DNA from: JBEKDJ01 sp050014415
GTDB taxonomy: Bacteria; Desulfobacterota; BSN033; UBA1163
Length of the DNA: 20,386 nucleotides
Assembly: GCA_050014415.1 (NCBI GenBank)
Contig: JBEKDJ010000064.1
Span: forward strand, 1 to 20,386
Reading direction: 5' to 3'
The notes under the pieces were generated by a model. It did not search any database, was not told the DNA's origin, and saw only the letters and a program-made list of their open reading frames with translations. Position numbers and translations under genes: made by a program. Of this stretch, positions 14,154 through 20,386 are shown one piece after another. The stretch's first letter is position 1; each line of letters starts with the position of its first letter.

Positions 14154-14321
14154 ATGGTACAGAGGAGAAGTTACGGGAAACACCGGGGCCCAAGACCCGG
14201 GCGCTCAACTCGTCCAAAATCGTACAAGATTGCCTGTGCAGATTGTGGAAAAGAAGTCCTTGTCCAGGTTCCTCCACCAAATGGCAAGAGACTACTGTGT
14301 ATGGAGTGTTTCAAAAAATAG
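14154..14321 (+). CDS. CxxC-x17-CxxC zinc-ribbon mini-protein
   Basis: A 55-residue protein. A basic, glycine/arginine/proline-rich tail (residues 1-25, MVQRRSYGKHRGPRPGRSTR) precedes a single zinc ribbon: CADCGKEVLVQVP (Cys28, Cys31), then after exactly 17 residues CMEC (Cys49, Cys52), ending FKK. This matches the CxxC-x17-CxxC domain family of small proteins; function unknown, with nucleic-acid binding suggested by the basic tail. AGAGG lies before the ATG, and it follows the terminator by 101 bases, so it probably has its own promoter. Confidence 0.82.
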   Translation: MVQRRSYGKHRGPRPGRSTRPKSYKIACADCGKEVLVQVPPPNGKRLLCMECFKK

Positions 14322-14466
14322 ATATTCTCAGTTGGTTGCCTCCATATCATCATGCACCTAATGGCACCTCTTCATCTTTGAACATGTCCTGACCCTATTC
14401 TTGTGCTTCTCTTCCATTGAGGGCTTGCAGAACTCAGAATTCGCAGTAACCGAAGGGAGATCAACC

Positions 14467-14730
14467 ATGAAAAAGGACAGACTGGAATGGATTGTATCAG
14501 GATTAAACCAGTATAAATTAACTGAGAGGGAAGAGCAATTTGTTAGATCAGCAGAGCAGGATTTCAATCAAAAAAATACGCTGACAGAACAGCAGGAAGC
14601 AAGACTAGAAAATCTCTATAAGGATAAGTCAAGATTCATACCCAATAAGACCTATTTCTCTCCTAAGGAAAGCAGTAGTAGTGCAAAAAAGACCAAGGTC
14701 CGGAGTTCTCGTGTAAAAGCCATCTTTTGA
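14467..14730 (+). CDS. Small hypothetical protein, helical with basic tail
   Basis: An 87-residue protein from ATG 14467, chosen because AAGGGAG lies seven bases upstream; a longer frame from 14401 lacks a ribosome site. Residues 1-55 form two or three helices with the pattern LTEREEQFV...LTEQQEARLENLYKDK, similar to small proteins of unknown function on phages and integrative elements (the E..FV and LTE.Q...L..IY repeats). The C-terminal 30 residues are serine- and lysine-rich (SPKESSSSAKKTK). I do not recognise a named family. It starts 145 bases after the zinc-ribbon gene and faces the ABC-transporter operon. Confidence 0.7.
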   Translation: MKKDRLEWIVSGLNQYKLTEREEQFVRSAEQDFNQKNTLTEQQEARLENLYKDKSRFIPNKTYFSPKESSSSAKKTKVRSSRVKAIF

Positions 14731-15041
14731 TGTCCTATTGCTGCAGCCTGGGACTTTGGGGCAGGCAATATCCAAACTTAAGATCAGTCTTTTGTATTTT
14801 GTCGTTCTGAATTGGAAAAAGTGAACAAGACGCTGAAATACTCTTGGAACATCTGAATGATTCAATGAAAGGTTTTCGCTCTTCCTCCGCCAACTTGCTC
14901 ACCGAACAAGTTCTTTGGCAGGCGAGAGCGGCTATGCGCAGGCAGGTCTAAGACTCTTCCGGCATCTCCAAGCTATGTTCTTTTAATTCTCTTTCTTCAA
15001 TCAGCTAAGTGAACCGTAACATCCCCGCTGAGTAAGTGAGA
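14731..15041. other. Convergent intergenic region
   Basis: No gene is seen between the 87-residue protein gene and the 3' end of the export operon. It contains the palindromic element at 14877-14930 and no clear terminator on either strand. Confidence 0.6.
14877..14930. repeat. Dispersed-type palindromic element
   Basis: CGCTCT pairs with AGAGCG, GCC with GGC, and AACTTG with CAAGTT around a nine-base loop. In one frame it reads SSANLLTEQVLWQARAAMR, which I recognise as the kind of peptide left by a dispersed palindrome in related genomes; this needs a genome search. Confidence 0.6.
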
Positions 15042-16208
15042 TCAACTCGCCCGCAACGACTCGATGATATTCATCCGCGATGCCCTGAACGCTGGCAGCA
15101 CACCTCCGACAAAGCCCATGACCAAGGAAAAACCGAGGCCCTTCCAAACAATGTCAAAGGTGAGGGCAAAGCTAAAGGCGAGTTCGGAGAAGGTCTGAAA
15201 ATTCATCGTGGAAATCGTGAGAAGCTGTAAAAAAGAGGCAAAAAAGAGACCCAGACAACCACCGATCAGCCCCAGAAACAAGGCTTCGACGATAAAAGTC
15301 CCCATGATGCTGATTCTATTAAAACCAAGGGCACGCATCGTTCCGATTTCGCTGGTGCGGGTCGCCACTGCTGAATACATAGTAATCATGGCGCCAATGA
15401 TAGCGCCGAGAGAGAATATAATGGTCAACGCCGTACCGAGAATACGAAGGAATCTGGCCATCCTTTCAGATTGTTCCGCGTAGAAGCGGTTCTCACGCTT
15501 TGCATCCAGGGTCAGACGGGGATCACTTTCGGTCCTTTTCTTCACTTCCTCAAATTCGGAAGGATTGTAAAGCTTGAAGATGACGGATGAGTAGACGGGC
15601 CTGTGAAAGGCCTGCATGAGTTGATCCGCATCCCCCCAGATCTCTGAACTGAACCCTGTGTTGCCCGCGTCGAAGATCCCTACGACTCTCCAGTCCCGCA
15701 TTCCGAACCGGAGGTTTTCGTCAATGCCGCCCCCTTTAAATCGCTCTGCAATGCTTCTGCCTGCGATGATCTCCGATAATCCAGGCCTTGGTATGCGTCC
15801 TTCTATCAGTTTTACCTGAGGGCGCAATGTCAGTGAGCTTGCACTGATTCCTCTAATGACCACATTGGATGATACATTTGTCCCCCGTTTGGGAAGAGTA
15901 ATGAGGACAAGCATCTCTTTTGCAAGGAGCGGCTGACCGTCTGCGCCTTTCGCTACTTCCGGTTGAGTTTCAATAATAGACGCCTGGTATCGAGTCACCC
16001 AACTCATGACTTCGGAATTGGACCCTTTTCGAACGACTACGATGTTGTCATACGAACCTGTCTCAACCAGTGTCTTTCGAAGCCCTTCGGCCAGCATGAG
16101 AATGGCAGCAAAGACGAATACAACAAGGGCCATACCCGATGCGGTGAGCACAGTGGTCAATCGCCGTGTCCAGAGGTTACGGAAACTGTATGAAATGGGA
16201 ATTCCCAC
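15042..16208 (-). CDS. ABC transporter permease, FtsX/MacB type (second permease)
   Basis: A 388-residue permease with the MacB/FtsX layout: an N-terminal membrane helix (about 15-42), a large extracytoplasmic domain (about 43-265) and three C-terminal helices, with the conserved RTSEIGTMRALGFNRISIMGTFIVEA block (about 287-312) and the ending PAFRASRMNIIESLRA. It starts with GTG directly after the TAG of the upstream permease gene, so translation is coupled. With its sister permease and the ATPase it should form a MacB-like mechanotransmission pump; the split into two different permeases (a LolCDE-like heterodimer) differs from MacB homodimers. Substrate unknown: a lipoprotein, peptide or antibiotic are possible. 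Confidence 0.88.
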   Translation of the reverse strand: MGIPISYSFRNLWTRRLTTVLTASGMALVVFVFAAILMLAEGLRKTLVETGSYDNIVVVRKGSNSEVMSWVTRYQASIIETQPEVAKGADGQPLLAKEMLVLITLPKRGTNVSSNVVIRGISASSLTLRPQVKLIEGRIPRPGLSEIIAGRSIAERFKGGGIDENLRFGMRDWRVVGIFDAGNTGFSSEIWGDADQLMQAFHRPVYSSVIFKLYNPSEFEEVKKRTESDPRLTLDAKRENRFYAEQSERMARFLRILGTALTIIFSLGAIIGAMITMYSAVATRTSEIGTMRALGFNRISIMGTFIVEALFLGLIGGCLGLFFASFLQLLTISTMNFQTFSELAFSFALTFDIVWKGLGFSLVMGFVGGVLPAFRASRMNIIESLRAS

Positions 16209-17366
16209 CTAACCGATCCTCCTCAGCCCATCAGCAATGCGGATCTTTGCCGCACGCCAGGTTGGAATAATGGCTGCGCAAAGACCCACCAGAATCGAGG
16301 CCCCAATGTCCATGTAAATGGTTTCCATCTCCACCTTAAACGTTGGAAAGTAACTACCCACAGCCTTGCCGAAAACTTGTGCTGTAGGAGGGGTAAGGCC
16401 TATTCCTATGAGACATCCAATCATGGTAATGAGCAGAGATTCACCAATGATCATGCCTGCAATACGCCAACCTCTATAACCCAGGGTCTTAAAGATAGCA
16501 TATTCTCCAATCCGTTCTCGAGCCGTCATGGCCATGGTGTTCGCAGTCACCGCGATAATGATGATGATCACCACGAAGGAGACCAGTTGTATGGCCACAA
16601 TGATGGCACCGGCCATGGAGAGAAAGGAGAGAAAGAAGGCCCTTTCCGTTTCGGTGAGGGTCTCGGCCAATGAATTCTTAAAGATCTTGTCGATAGCCTG
16701 AGCCACTTCGGCCGCGCGGTTCGGATCTGTCACTTCGACTACGTAATGGCCCACCAGATTGGCCCTGCCAGGGAACGTCTTTTTCAATGTTTCATTCAGG
16801 TAGTCCCAGTGAAAAACGAAAACCGCTTCGTCCGTACTCTCGTCTCTTCCGTGGTAGATGCCACGGAGTATAAACTCCCAATTGCCAGGGAAAGCGGTCC
16901 CTTTCAATATAATCATGTCCCCGATGTGCCAATGGTATTTCTCCGCAAGTTTCCGCCCTGCGAAACATGCCTTTCGATCGCGGATGAAAGCCTCTTTCTG
17001 ATCCGGAGGAAGAATGAATTCCGGGTACACTTCTATTCCGCTCTTTGCGTCGTAGGCGTAATTGGCAAAGAAATTCTTCTCGTCTTTGTAGATACCTCCA
17101 AAAAACTGTCCCCAAGATACATTTTTCACACCATCGACCTGGCGAATCTTATCTTTGTAAGAAAGAGGGAGAGGAAAGATAAGGGATACAGCATTCCGCG
17201 TCACAAGGCGGTTTACCGAAGAGGCCTCGGCTCCCGCATACCAAGCGGTGATGAAGGTCCGGAGCAGTCCAAAGGACAGGATGGCGATGGTGATGCTGAG
17301 AATGGTCAGAGCGGTGCGGAGCTTGTGGCGAAAGGCATTTCTAAGGAGCAGCTTGAGGATGTACAT
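16209..17366 (-). CDS. ABC transporter permease, FtsX/MacB type (first permease)
   Basis: A 385-residue permease with the same design as the next gene: an N-terminal helix (about 15-37), an extracytoplasmic domain to about residue 255, then three helices with TARERIGEYAIFKTLGYRGWRIAGM (about 278-302) and the coupling end PTWRAAKIRIADGLRRIG. The ATG lies inside the last codons of the ATPase gene (26-base overlap), so the two are translationally coupled. The two permeases are clearly related but distinct, as in heterodimeric export systems. Confidence 0.88.
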   Translation of the reverse strand: MYILKLLLRNAFRHKLRTALTILSITIAILSFGLLRTFITAWYAGAEASSVNRLVTRNAVSLIFPLPLSYKDKIRQVDGVKNVSWGQFFGGIYKDEKNFFANYAYDAKSGIEVYPEFILPPDQKEAFIRDRKACFAGRKLAEKYHWHIGDMIILKGTAFPGNWEFILRGIYHGRDESTDEAVFVFHWDYLNETLKKTFPGRANLVGHYVVEVTDPNRAAEVAQAIDKIFKNSLAETLTETERAFFLSFLSMAGAIIVAIQLVSFVVIIIIIAVTANTMAMTARERIGEYAIFKTLGYRGWRIAGMIIGESLLITMIGCLIGIGLTPPTAQVFGKAVGSYFPTFKVEMETIYMDIGASILVGLCAAIIPTWRAAKIRIADGLRRIG

Positions 17367-18045
17367 TGTTCAAGACACCTTTATCCAGATACCGGATGGA
17401 CCGCGCCTTCTTTGCTGCCCGGGGGTCATGGGTTACCATAATAATGGTCTTATGCGATTCACGATTGAGCCGATCCATCAGATCGAGGATCTCTTCGGCA
17501 GCCACCCGGTCGAGATCCCCGGTCGGCTCATCTGCAACCAGTATGGTTGGGTCAGTAACAATGGCACGGGCAATGGCAACCCGCTGCTGCTCTCCGCCTG
17601 AAAGTTGAGCAGGATAGTGGTCCATTCGACTCGTAAGGTTGACAACCTGAAGTGCCAGCTCCACATGTTCGCGTCTTTCTCTGCGAGATAGACCCGTGAG
17701 TAAAAGGGGAAGCTCAACATTTTCAAAGGCTGTCAGCACAGGAATGAGATTATAGAACTGGAAGATGAAACCGACATTGACCGATCGCCACGCGGCCAGT
17801 TGGGTTTCAGTGAGTCCTGTGATATCCATGCCGCCCACCCTGATAAGACCACTATCCACCTGGTCAAGAGCAGCAATCATGTTCAGGAGAGTCGTCTTTC
17901 CTGAACCCGATGGTCCCATCAATGCCAGAAACTCTCCTTCCGCAATATTAAGTGTAATATCCACCAAAACAGGGATCGCACGAATACCCCTACGGTAGGA
18001 CTTGTTCACGTGTTCTATCTCGACCATGGGTGTTTTGCTTTCCAT
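17341..18045 (-). CDS. ABC transporter ATPase, MacB/LolD class
   Basis: A 234-residue ATPase with all motifs: Walker A GPSGSGKTT (44-52), Q-loop FIFQFYNL (Gln96), signature LSGGEQQ (148-154), Walker B ILVADEPTGDLD (168-179) and H-loop THD. The spacing and the FIFQFYNLIPVLTAFENVELPL block are typical of the LolD/MacB export class. Its ATG directly follows the TAA of the adaptor gene, and its end overlaps the first permease by 26 bases. It powers the four-gene export system from the cytoplasmic side. Confidence 0.95.
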   Translation of the reverse strand: MESKTPMVEIEHVNKSYRRGIRAIPVLVDITLNIAEGEFLALMGPSGSGKTTLLNMIAALDQVDSGLIRVGGMDITGLTETQLAAWRSVNVGFIFQFYNLIPVLTAFENVELPLLLTGLSRRERREHVELALQVVNLTSRMDHYPAQLSGGEQQRVAIARAIVTDPTILVADEPTGDLDRVAAEEILDLMDRLNRESHKTIIMVTHDPRAAKKARSIRYLDKGVLNNVHPQAAP

Positions 18046-19263
18046 TTACTTTTGTTCAATCTTTATCTTTGACCCATTTTTCAATCGGTCCGAAGGATTC
18101 AACACAATCTGATCTCCCACCTTCACCCCTTCGATCACTTCGATCATGTCACCTATCGGGTTCCCAAGGCTTACAGGGGTTTCAACCACCTTCTCCCCTT
18201 TGACGAGAAAGACGACCTTCCTGTCTTTTCGATCAACCAGGGCTGCCTGATTGAGAGCGATTCGTGGTTTCTTTTCCTCTCCTGTCGCCGGGCGGGAGAG
18301 AAAAGCAACCTTCGCGCTCATCTCCGGCAATATGTGGCTGTCTTTATCGAGGAAACGGACCTTGACCATAATGGTCGCCTTGCTCCGGTCCGCAGTCGGC
18401 ACGATCATGTGAATTTCACCACGGAAGCGTAGTCCTGGTAGAGCATCCATCTGAATCTCGCATGGCTGGCCAAGCCTGATCTGGCTCAGATTCGACTCAG
18501 AGACATCTGCCTCCACCTCGAGAGAGCTCATATCGGCAATGGTGACCACAGAGGCCTTTGCATTGGCTGCTGCGCCGAGGGGGGTGACGATATCACCCAC
18601 GTCAGCATCCTTGGTTAAGACGACCGCATCAAAGGGAGCGCGGATCAGTGTGTATTCTAGCAAGACCTCAGCACCTGCCAGCGCTGCGGTACTTGCCTTT
18701 AATGCAGCCTCTGCTGTAGCAACCGCAGCGCCTGCTTTCTCATAACGAGCGACGGCATCATCATAAGCTTGTCGGGCAATGACCCCCCGGGAGAGGAGTT
18801 CTTTGTTACGGTTGAAAGAGAGTGTTGCATCCCGAAGCTCGGCTTGAGCTTGTTCAAGGCTGAAACGGGTAACATTGACATTGGCTGCTGCTTGATCCTT
18901 GGATGCACTGACATCCAGATTCTCAAGGCGGGCAACCACCTGGTCCTTTTTTACACGGCTCCCCTCTTCAACGCCCAGCCAGATGAGGCGTCCAGTTACC
19001 TTGGATGCCAAGGCTGATTTGCGCTGGGGGACGACATAGCCACTCGCATTCAGTATGGTAAAGGCCTGGGAAGGGTAGATCTGTGTGACTGTAGCCGCCT
19101 GAACTTGTGCAGAGGGCGTGAGGGTCCCCTTGGCAGAGAGCCATCCAAGAATGAGGATGAAGATTCCAATCAAGGCCCAGTAGATGAACTTCCTCCGTTT
19201 TCTTGGACGAAAAACCACCTTCGACTTATTTATCTTCAGTTTTGAAAGGGCCTCATCTGCCAT
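18046..19263 (-). CDS. Periplasmic adaptor (membrane fusion) protein, MacA/HlyD family
   Basis: A 405-residue adaptor from ATG 19263, chosen because GAGAGGAGAG lies just upstream and the charged N-terminus leads into a membrane anchor (about 26-44, FIYWALIGIFILILGW); a frame open from 19434 has no support. The order is the usual one: the first lipoyl half GYVVPQRKSALASKVTGRL, a helical hairpin (about 110-190), the second lipoyl half YTLIRAPFDAVVLTKDADVGDIV, a beta-barrel domain (PCEIQMDALPGLRFRG) and the membrane-proximal end. It bridges the inner-membrane pump and an outer-membrane channel; no TolC-like gene is in the window. First gene of the operon. Confidence 0.92.
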   Translation of the reverse strand: MADEALSKLKINKSKVVFRPRKRRKFIYWALIGIFILILGWLSAKGTLTPSAQVQAATVTQIYPSQAFTILNASGYVVPQRKSALASKVTGRLIWLGVEEGSRVKKDQVVARLENLDVSASKDQAAANVNVTRFSLEQAQAELRDATLSFNRNKELLSRGVIARQAYDDAVARYEKAGAAVATAEAALKASTAALAGAEVLLEYTLIRAPFDAVVLTKDADVGDIVTPLGAAANAKASVVTIADMSSLEVEADVSESNLSQIRLGQPCEIQMDALPGLRFRGEIHMIVPTADRSKATIMVKVRFLDKDSHILPEMSAKVAFLSRPATGEEKKPRIALNQAALVDRKDRKVVFLVKGEKVVETPVSLGNPIGDMIEVIEGVKVGDQIVLNPSDRLKNGSKIKIEQK

Positions 19264-19418
19264 GAACTCTCCTCTCGATGATTGCAACCCCTCTATATTA
19301 GAGAATGTTTTCTTGCAAGGGACACGATCTTTTCGAGTCGAAGTAGAATAACACAATTCTTCTAGTAGGACAACGGAAAGGAGACATGCCAACAGATTCG
19401 ACGAAATAGGAAGTACTG

Positions 19419-19427
19419 TGCTATACT
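19419..19427 (+). promoter_or_regulatory. Extended -10 promoter for the flavoprotein gene
   Basis: TGCTATACT carries the TGn extension and a TATACT hexamer. The expected start of transcription, six or seven bases after it, falls on the ATG at 19434. No good -35 is present, as is usual with extended -10 promoters. Confidence 0.5.
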
Positions 19428-19433
19428 TAAACA

Positions 19434-20386
19434 ATGGCTCCTGATATGGATGTAATCATTATTGGCGCAGGCATGGCAGGCCTGACATCCGGTTGCCTTC
19501 TCGCGCAAAAAGGGCTCAAGGTCCTGATGATCGAGAAGAATAAGAGGGTGGGTGGCTGCTGCGCCTCATTTCAAAAGGATGGGTTTTCATTCGATTTCTC
19601 TGTCCAATCGCTGGGTGAATGTCGAAGGGGCGGTAGGGTGTGGAACCTCTTAAAGAAGCTGGATCTCTTAGATCACGTCCATTTCATATCCCTTGAACCT
19701 GCAAGGGAGTACCACTTTCCGGATCGGAAGGTATCCCAATCCTCAAATCTCGAAACCCACATCGCAACCCTTTGCTCTCTCTTTCCGGAAGAAAGGAGGG
19801 GGATTGAACAGGTCTGTACTGTTCTGAGAAAGATTTTTGAAGAATTTTCACGAATTCCTTCCTCCCTCAACTGGTTCGACCCCTTCTCCTTTTCTTCACA
19901 ATACCCTCTCCTCTCACAATACGGAGATAAGACTTTTGGAGACCTCATCGACGGCTTGATCTCTCATCCTTTTCTGAAGACCATCCTGTCGGTTCGAAGT
20001 TCTTACGCACTCCTTCCGCCGGAGGAGATCTCTGTGGTTGGGATGGCTGGCATCGAGATGTCCTATTTCAATTATGGGGTTTCTTGTGTCATGGGAAGAG
20101 TAGAGGAGCTTCCGTTGAGGATGGGGGAGACTCTCCAAAAGATGGGGGGTCAAATCTTGACGGGGCATAAAGTTCAAGAAATCCTGATGGAAGGAAATAA
20201 AGCGATTGGCGTGAAGCTGAAAGACGGTCAGGAGATGACAGGCAAGATGGTCATCTCAAATGTCGATGCCTGCACTACTTTCTCAGAGTTCTTGAGAGGT
20301 GATTTGATTCCGGTTGGCTTCCGATCAAAATTAAGAAGGATGAGGCCTTCCATTTCATATTTCATCCTCTATTTGGGAATCGAAGG
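19434..20386 (+). CDS. FAD-dependent phytoene desaturase-like oxidoreductase (N-terminal part)
   Basis: The gene runs off the right end after 317 codons. The dinucleotide-binding start is DVIIIGAGMAGLTSGCLLA followed by GLKVLMIEKNKRVGGCCASF, the signature of the CrtI/CrtISO (phytoene desaturase, carotenoid isomerase, NAD(P)/FAD-dependent) family. Further family-like blocks are FSFDFSVQSLGE, LLPPEEISVVGMAGIEMSYFNYG and a second FAD-contact region KMVISNVDACTTF. No other carotenoid gene is seen, and in anaerobes such proteins often act on other lipids or quinones, so the substrate is open. Starts at 19434 or 19446 are possible; neither has a ribosome site, consistent with a leaderless transcript. 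It is divergent from the export operon. Confidence 0.85.
   Translation, partial: MAPDMDVIIIGAGMAGLTSGCLLAQKGLKVLMIEKNKRVGGCCASFQKDGFSFDFSVQSLGECRRGGRVWNLLKKLDLLDHVHFISLEPAREYHFPDRKVSQSSNLETHIATLCSLFPEERRGIEQVCTVLRKIFEEFSRIPSSLNWFDPFSFSSQYPLLSQYGDKTFGDLIDGLISHPFLKTILSVRSSYALLPPEEISVVGMAGIEMSYFNYGVSCVMGRVEELPLRMGETLQKMGGQILTGHKVQEILMEGNKAIGVKLKDGQEMTGKMVISNVDACTTFSEFLRGDLIPVGFRSKLRRMRPSISYFILYLGIE

Noticed and set aside
19264..19434. N-terminal extension of the adaptor protein to 19434 (462 codons)
   Set aside because: The extension has no family match or ribosome site, whereas GAGAGGAGAG precedes ATG 19263, and the region must also hold the divergent promoters.

Overview
The window looks like chromosomal DNA of an anaerobic, Desulfobacterota-like (deltaproteobacterial) or related uncultured bacterium. 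This rests on gene content: an ArsR/permease/redox-protein cluster, thioredoxin–CcdA fusions, a QueG-like Fe-S protein beside an IscU-type scaffold, a CxxC-x17-CxxC mini-protein, and many small palindromes and short-period repeats, some inside genes. The taxonomy is an inference. No tRNA, rRNA, CRISPR array, transposase or integrase was seen.

Left block, 1-1852, minus strand: an ArsR repressor, an ArsP/DUF318-type permease, a small CxxC thioredoxin-like protein and the start of a DGC-domain zinc-binding protein form one operon. A near-consensus promoter overlaps a perfect 28-bp palindrome that is probably the ArsR operator. Next, 2112-6147, minus strand: an IscU-like scaffold, a QueG-like double Fe-S protein, a membrane protein fusing two thioredoxin-like domains to a CcdA-type electron carrier, and a membrane-anchored SurA-N/thioredoxin protein whose thioredoxin domain is broken by an internal deletion and frameshift. 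cysE (serine acetyltransferase) lies upstream, so the block has a cysteine/Fe-S/disulfide theme.

Centre, 7240-11766, plus strand: the most interesting region. A LexA repressor, a RecA-fold protein with a degenerate P-loop (ImuA-like), an 88-residue helical protein and a divergent family-B DNA polymerase form an apparent SOS operon. The layout recalls lexA-imuA-imuB-dnaE2 mutagenesis cassettes, but with a family-B polymerase in the effector position. The polymerase has altered motifs B and C, an eroded exonuclease, and an in-frame block of unrelated small repeats in its fingers region. Degenerate octamer arrays lie on both sides of lexA.

Right part: rmuC (12145-13683), with short CGTTATRTGC inverted boxes on both sides reminiscent of integron attC ends; a strong terminator; two small unnamed genes; then a minus-strand four-gene MacAB-like export operon (adaptor, ATPase and two FtsX-type permeases, 15042-19263). 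Divergent from it, a phytoene-desaturase-like flavoprotein begins at 19434, apparently with a leaderless extended -10 promoter, and runs off the window.
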